DNA of 64,000 bases from Chalciporus piperatus (lineage: Eukaryota; Basidiomycota; Agaricomycetes; Boletales; Boletaceae), in the NCBI GenBank assembly GCA_038093975.1, contig JBBPTG010000100.1:28654-92653 (forward strand). The letters run 5' to 3'. Below the pieces are notes generated by a model, which saw only the letters and a list, made by a program, of their open reading frames with translations, did no database searches and was not told the origin of the DNA. The position numbers were made by a program, and so were the translations under genes. Below are positions 58,319-64,000 of this stretch, piece after piece; within the stretch, counting starts at the first letter, position 1, and each line of letters starts with the position of its first letter.

Positions 58319-59107
58319 TTGATTGTTCCCAACAGCTCGTTGCGTCGCCTCTATCGGCTCTCACCGCCGCCCGATCAGCAGCAAGCTGTTTATCTGATAG
58401 AAGCAGGTGTTCGGAACCCGGCCGAACGCGAAGTCAAACAGATTTCGACATTGAGCGTCCACTCAAGTCCACTGCAGTCAGACTATGCAGCAGAGCACGC
58501 TGTTCGTGCCAACTTATCGCAGATGCTTGCAGCAAAAGCTCTCCCTTTCACGGGGTCCGACCGTATCCCCCTGGATCCAACTGCGCTGGTCCTTTTTCTT
58601 CCGTTCAAAGGTAAGTCCTCTTTGTTCTCTATCGGATCATTCATGGTTCACCGACCGCTATCCAGAGTGGCATTACACACTCACTCAATTTCTCTATTGA
58701 TGTCTTGATTGCAGCACGTCAACCTCACCAAACAGCAGGAATCAATGTTTATCCTCACCTTGATGCCACGAGAAGGGTCTCTGGGTCGTCCTCTGATTCC
58801 TGGGCAGATTTCCACATCTCAGATGTTCAAGGGAAGCAACACATCACGCCGATGCCTGTTCCGCCAACTGTCAGGAGCGTTCAAGGATCCTGGAAGTTGG
58901 TGGAGAAGGCTGATCTTTCCAAGTCTACTTCAGTGTGATAGTGGGTGCTTGTCGGGTTTGTTGCAGCAAATATCTGATCTACGTTTAGTTCCCGAGCTAC
59001 TCGAGCCAAAGGAACGACTCGAACGCCGACGATCGTTTGCAGAGGCGAATCCTCAACATTCTGGTCCCTCGGGCTCTCAACGAGTTCCCGTCAGCAAGTA
59101 CTTGTGA
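58319..59107 (+). pseudogene. Uncharacterised companion gene fragment downstream of TET/JBP
   Basis: Two coding-like blocks: 58319-58612 (SLRRLYRLSPPPDQQQAVYLI, ALPFTGSDRIPLDPTALVLF) and, after an intron-like GTAAGT...GCAG, 58715-59107 (HVNLTKQQESMFILTLMP, GRPLIPGQISTSQMFKG, DPGSWWRRLIFPSLL). The second block looks like well-conserved protein, but the obvious splice joins it out of frame with the first. Either the intron is different or there is a small frameshift. Family not recognised. Same strand as TET/JBP, about 200 bp after its stop. Confidence 0.45.
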
Positions 59108-59551
59108 TCTGAAGCAATGAGCAGACGACTCGGAGGGCAGAGCAAGCGCCTATGTGAGTTGTTTCATGTTACTCGGTATCTTGTGTTCATTGATTGATGT
59201 TGATCGACCACCAGCTCAACCGTCCAAGAGGGTCAATGAACCCAAAGAGGATCCAAAGAAAGTGATTGCTGGCAAAGGTCATCCCAGGGCACTGAGTTCT
59301 AACATGGGAGCTTGTTGGTATCGACAATGGTGGTGGGTGCGCATTGATTGTATACGGAGCCATTTCAGAGTCTCAGAACAAGAAAGGGAAGCCCCCCGCT
59401 CGCCTGGCGGTTGAACGACAGTCACTCGAGATCATGAGTCGGCCGTGGTTGATGAGTCTGTCTCGGTCACACACGAGACAGCCGGTCTGCATCTCATTTC
59501 TATGCTTGCTGATGAATGCCAATAACTCTTTAGAAGATTTGAAAGTACAGT
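59108..59551. other. Unassigned interval
   Basis: A short ORF (MSRRLGGQSKRL at 59117) could splice to a Lys-rich exon near 59216, but no family is recognisable and the reading collapses before 59420. The region lies between the plus-strand companion fragment and the end of the minus-strand zinc-finger gene. Confidence 0.35.
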
Positions 59552-62500
59552 TCACCGCTTTCCTAGTAACCCTACTTTCCTCAGCAAGGGAGCCAGAAGC
59601 TCCACCAAACGATCCAACAATTGATCCATTGCAGCCCCCAGAAGCTTTGCCACGCCCTCAGCTATTTGATCCGCTGCCGCCTGGCTTAGAGCCAACCCTT
59701 GAGGAGGGTTTCTTGACCCCGAGAGGTCGCCCTCGGGTTGGAATTTGGAGCAGCGAGCTTGGGAGTATGGGACGCCTGTTCCTCCAGGCACAACGTGGCA
59801 ATGCCTCTGCCATGAGCTACTGGCATCCAGGAACAGCGGCAGGATGTCCTCTCCGGGTCCCATCAAACTTTGGTTGGTGAGCCCATATATCCTATTCTCT
59901 GTGGCCCTAGAATGACCGGCTTGCAAGGCCTCCACATCCTCCTCTCCATCCCTTTCCATGAGGTCGTCCAACGAGCATCTGAACTTTCGCTTCCAGGCAG
60001 TCTGGATATGTCGCCAAGGATTGATGGTGAGTGAAAATTGAATCCGAGGCTGGCTGAACCTGGCCATGGCAGATGAGAGATCGTCGGAGGAAAACAGCCT
60101 GTCAAAGTTTACAAAGAGATGCTCTTTGTAAAGTCGGGTGACCTTGGGGTCCTGGAAGCAAACCTTGGCCGCAATCTGGGCAAAGGGACGAGCGAGGACT
60201 AGATCTTGAATGAGTATGTCACTGGTCACAGCGTCAAGGCCATGAGGTATAAGTTTTTCTCGACCTGTGAGAGCGGAGGTCTTGTTGTATTGACAGAGCA
60301 GGGAAAGATGGCGACCAAAAACCACCAGGTTTCGGGTGGAGCGAGTTTGGGTATTACAGAGCAGCATGCTGGTGAGCTCTGTACCCCTGCTGGGAGATCC
60401 GCTGAGCATTTCTGCCCTCAGCAGGAACAGTCGCTGCAGATCAGCGTAATCTTGAAGCCATCGGCGCAGTGCAGCCTGGTTCCAGACCAGGGCTTGGTCA
60501 CGAAGTAGAAGAAAATTGGAGAAGCCGGCTTTGCCATCCACCACTGCCTCGACCAGATGGGTGAGTTTCTGAAAACGTTTGTTCCTGTGATCAGAAAGAA
60601 AGGAATAACCAACGTTTTTGTTCGTAAGGTCATCGGCGATATGAACATCGGAGTACTCTATCCGGAGACACAGTCCCCTGAGAACTCGGTTCTCCCAGGT
60701 ATCGATCAGACTGTCCTCGATATCCCCGAACATCCTGCGTAAGTCGTCGAAGGAGATTGGGTGACCTTTGTAGGCCATGGACTGCCACGCCTTGGTGTCA
60801 GTCCACCAGATGCGAGGCAGAGCGGCCGTATCGTAGGTGATGGAGGAGGCTACATGCTGCAAGGAGCGTAGCCTTGCGAATGTGGAGTATGTTTTTTCAG
60901 TGAACCAGGGCTGAAGAGCGTCACAGGCCAAGCTCTCGTCGTTGTCGGCAGCACCAGCCCCGGCATGGATCTCTCTTAAAAAAGTGAGTCTCATGCAATA
61001 CTCAAACTTGGCGATCATGCTGGTGACCAGGGCCGGGAGTTTGAAGGAGCCGTCTTCATTCACCGTCAGCAGGGCAAGGCATGCCTCGGTGGGATCTGCT
61101 ATCAACACCCCCTCTCTTTTTTTCCATGTGGTGGTCCAGACCTGCAGGAGCACCGAATGGATTGGTTGTGAAAGGCCTTTCTCGCCTTCCTCGCCTTCCT
61201 GATCCTGATCCTGATCCTGATCCTGATCCTGGTCCTGGTCCTCCTCGTTATGGTCCAATGAGACCAACTTGTTGTGGAGGCAGGTGAGCGCGTCGTCTTC
61301 TGCTTCCACGTCTGATTCTTCTCTCCATTCAGCCCTTGTTCTCAACAGCATTAAGAGGAAATGAAGAATCGTGGTTGTGTATTGCCTCAAGGTGGTTTCA
61401 AGCAAGTGCTTGTGAAACGGCGTATTGGAAATTCCCCTGAAAAAAAAAAAAAAAAAACAGAGAGGTCAGTCAACGTTTCAAAAAGCATTCCCCCAAATCC
61501 CAATATTCAGAATGCTCACTTTGAGGCAGGATCTGGTGAATGAAGCCGCTTTAGAACCAGTTCATCGGTGCTGTCGATGAGAGCGACGGCCTCTCGAAAG
61601 TACTTGGTAAGCCCTGCGGATAGCTTATTATAGCCTATTTCTTCACGTTGGGCCAGAGCTACCCGTTGGCGAAGCAATTCCGTGGACAGTTGGAGGCTGT
61701 CGACATAGGCTGGCCATCCCGTGAATAGCAGCCATGGACTAACCAGGCGGGCGTCTCTCGGGACATGTATCCGTGAGCCATCCAGTTCCTGTTCCAACTC
61801 TCTCTTGAGCTGACTTAACAGGACTCCAGAGGAACTTTCTGGCACGTCATCCTCTGCCATGGTGACCTCCCAGAGTACGCGGGCGGTGCCAAGCCCTTGT
61901 GCTTTCAATCGCTGTGCTTTGCAGGCACGCCAGCCTCCGGACTTTGGCAGGGGAACCTCCTTGTGTTGCTTATTGTAATGGCCTTTGATGGAGCGTAGGG
62001 TGCTGAAAATGGAACCACAGCCTGAGCTGCAGCAGAGGAAAGCATCTTGAATTATGGGAAGACCTCGCAGGGGCCGCCGAGGACCTGATATATTCTTCGG
62101 GAGGGTGGAAGCTGGATTCATGTTCAATTCCTCCAGCGTTCTGACAAACGTGGTGTTGTCAAACACGATCACCAGCTCCTGGTGTTTGTTTTGGAGGTGA
62201 GCCTTCGTCTCATTGTTCTGAACCGCTTCCTGGCAGATCTGACAGACGAGAAAATGAAATTCGTCATTGATGGACAAACATAGTCTGTCTAGATACGGAT
62301 GGGAAATCAAGGAGGGAGCGTCGGAGGTACTATCCAACTCTTCCTTCTCTCTGAACCCAGTCACCATGACAGAGAGAGCGGGCGAGGCCGGAGGCGTGGC
62401 CATGGCCTCCTGGTCTTCTTCCTCAGCGGAAAAGAAGTCGGTGGTCGACGAGGCCGCTGTGGTGGTCACAGTAAGTGTCGTCATGGTTGTAGCGTCGGCC

Positions 62501-63369
62501 GTGTTCAAATCCGAACACCGGGCGTGCACGAGGGTGGTGGGTGGGGAAGACCAGGGCTCGGTGGGCTCCTGATCATCTCCTAGAGCCTATTTTTGTTTGT
62601 TTTTTTCAGAAGCTGATCATTTTCTAGGGAATCAGTGACAAACGGGGCTCACCATTGGAGAAAGCATCGAGAAGGCGGGAGGAGGGGACAAAGAGCCCTC
62701 TGGAGAGCGGGCATCATGCTCGACAGCCTCATGTAGACTCAGGGCCGACAGGGAAAGAGAATGCTATCAAAACAGGAATGTGTGTCGTTTGAGAAAAAGA
62801 GAAAGGAAGAGAAAGGAGGATGGATACATACCCCCGGTGACGGTGACTGCATGGGGACATCACCAGAGAAGGAGGTGGGAGATCTCATGACCTGGTCTCT
62901 ATCGTAGGTCTCGGTGTGCTTGTTTCTCGCTGTCTCGACTGAAACGAGGTTTCCGGCATTGCTCGTGGAGCTTGAGCTTGGAATCTGTGCCTTATTTCCC
63001 CGGGCCCCCGCCCAAAAAAAAAAACAAAAAAAAAACACACACACACAGGTCAGAAAGGAAGGGAGACTCAAACGGAAGGAGGTGGGTCCTCACCTGCTGT
63101 TTTCCCTCGGGTCCTAGCCATCGGGACCTGGCCTTCTTCATGTGTTTGTGAAGGGCGTCGGCGGTGCGATATCCAGCCAGCTTGGGGCATTGGGCCTCTG
63201 AACAATAGCATAGAAAAACACCATGAGCGTTGCGGCGAAGATCGACGACGTCCTGGAAGCCGGTGTGGGAGGCCACGAAGGTCGCGGTGGTGACGCACTT
63301 CTTCCTGTGGCTGCTGTACAGGCTCTTGTTCTCGAACACGGTCTGACAGCTGCCACACCGAAAAGGCAT
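59552..63369 (-). CDS. Large zinc-finger protein (OrsD/DUF3505-like, RecQ-helicase-associated type)
   Basis: Five minus-strand exons, 63369-63094, 62990-62832, 62763-62653, 62586-61520 and 61436-59552, give 1165 aa with consistent phases. Three Cys/His fingers: FRCGSCQTVFENKSLYSSHRKKC (near residue 3), LVCQICQEAVQNNETKAHLQNKH, and CCSSGCGSIFSTLRSIKGHYNKQH. The paired later fingers resemble the DUF3505/OrsD module. The C-terminal half has REIHAGAG, LRSLQHVASSITYDTAALP and DDLTNKNVGYSFLSDHRN, which I associate with sequences upstream of RecQ-type helicases in mushroom genomes. Here no helicase motif follows, and the frame ends cleanly at 59552. A GATCCT hexanucleotide run (61199-61235) encodes Asp-Gln repeats. 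Introns contain long A/T homopolymers. Function unknown. Confidence 0.68.
61199..61237. repeat. GATCCT/GGTCCT hexanucleotide repeat
   Basis: About six units inside the zinc-finger gene, giving alternating Asp-Gln on the minus strand; in frame and likely length-variable. Confidence 0.85.
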
Positions 63370-63615
63370 TCTTGAAAGATGACGGCGATCGGATATCGGA
63401 ACCACTTTGAGAAAAAAAAAAAAAAAAAAAAGACAAACAAAAAAAACGGGCGTGGGAGAATGTTTCCTAAAGGGAGGTCGCGTCCACCCCCGAAAAGGAA
63501 GTCGCGTCCAACGAGCGCACCAGGGGGGCCTGGCTCGGGGAGTATGCGGTTAGAGTTTAACGGTGGAATCGACCGGTAAGGACTTTAGAAGGCTTTCCAT
63601 TCTCCTATCGCTGGA

Positions 63616-64000
63616 CTAGTCGTGCGAGGTAAATTCCACTAACGGGGACTGAACGGAAAAGAGGCGATTTTTGTTGAACGATTCGACTTCCTTGCGAGTA
63701 GGAAATAGGTAGATTGGATGGCATTGAGGTAAAAACCCCGGATTGATAGGACGAGATAGTGTCAAGAAGAGATTAATGGTCTCGTTGTCCAGGTCTCCGA
63801 TGCGACAGCGATTAAGCGCGCGAATGAATTCTAGTGAAACATAAATCAGGTAGTGCAACGACGACTCGGAACGACGTACCTTGATCGCTCTGCCTGTAGA
63901 CGGTCTTTAATAAAATGTGATTTTTAATTACGCGTGACCATGATTTGGCTTGAAAAGCGTAGATCGGCTGCCCAGATGAAACGACTGGAGGCAACTGGAG
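63616..64000 (-). pseudogene. PIF1-like helicase fragment (runs off right edge)
   Basis: Two minus-strand exons split by an intron at 63879-63831: the first (to 63880) reads QPIYAFQAKSWSRVIKNHI and LLKTVYRQSDQ, and the second EFIRALNRCRIGDLDNETI, LFLTLSRPI and IYLFPTRKEVESFN. These are the helicase region after motif IV of PIF1-type (and Helitron) helicases. The frame meets TAG directly after VEFTSHD, yet homologous-looking sequence (RRMESLLKSLPVDSTVKL) continues beyond the stop to about 63555 and then ends. The copy is therefore broken at this end; its 5' part lies outside the window. Confidence 0.7.

Noticed and set aside
59344..59880. Plus-strand ORF of 178 aa
   Set aside because: Most of it is antisense to the C-terminus of the zinc-finger gene, whose exon structure and phases are consistent.
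1..64000. CRISPR arrays, operons, ribosome binding sites, rRNA or tRNA genes
   Set aside because: The window is eukaryotic nuclear DNA; tandem repeats present lack CRISPR spacing, and no cloverleaf or rRNA sequence was recognised by eye.

Overview
This window is nuclear DNA from a filamentous basidiomycete, most likely an Agaricomycete. Genes are broken by many introns of about 43-70 bp. The mobile elements (Tnp2/Plavaka-type CACTA, KDZ with a CxC2-like cysteine cluster, chromodomain Gypsy) and a TET/JBP dioxygenase are those typical of mushroom-forming fungi. All splice sites were placed by eye from GT/AG, phase and protein continuity; there is no transcript evidence.

Positions 1-27.3 kb are a gene-rich housekeeping arm. 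In order: the 3' end of eIF4G; a 19-exon TRK potassium transporter; a mitochondrial monothiol glutaredoxin (GRX5); leucine carboxyl methyltransferase (PPM1); an F-box-like gene with two apparent frameshifts; a decayed flavocytochrome b2 copy (minus); an isocitrate lyase/PEP mutase family enzyme; an intact flavocytochrome b2 (CYB2, 15 exons); a TMEM70-like mitochondrial membrane protein (minus); dynactin p25; an unrecognised membrane protein (minus); a large HSL-type alpha/beta hydrolase with a long C-terminal extension (minus); and an intronless microbial-type PARG macrodomain protein.

Positions 27.5-34.0 kb hold a CACTA-like (Plavaka/Tnp2) element with an apparently intact 1063-aa transposase and two divergent accessory genes. 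Its left side carries short subterminal repeats and a perfect 15-bp hairpin.

Positions 34.0-47.9 kb are stacked LTR retroelements: gag and integrase relics, several LTRs, and one nearly complete chromodomain Gypsy element (40724-47867). That element shows a predicted self-priming site, a textbook -1 frameshift signal at the gag-pol junction, an open 1204-codon pol frame and a third ORF with zinc knuckles after pol.

Positions 47.9-55.1 kb hold a KDZ transposon remnant cut off by the Gypsy 3' LTR and split by a solo LTR (target duplication TCCAT), a divergent acidic partner gene, and nested LTRs and a TIR element whose order can be read from target-site duplications. From 55.3 kb to the end lie a TET/JBP-family 2-oxoglutarate dioxygenase (776 aa), an uncharacterised companion fragment, a 1165-aa zinc-finger protein of a type I associate with RecQ-helicase/OrsD-like (DUF3505) proteins, and a broken PIF1-like helicase running off the right edge.
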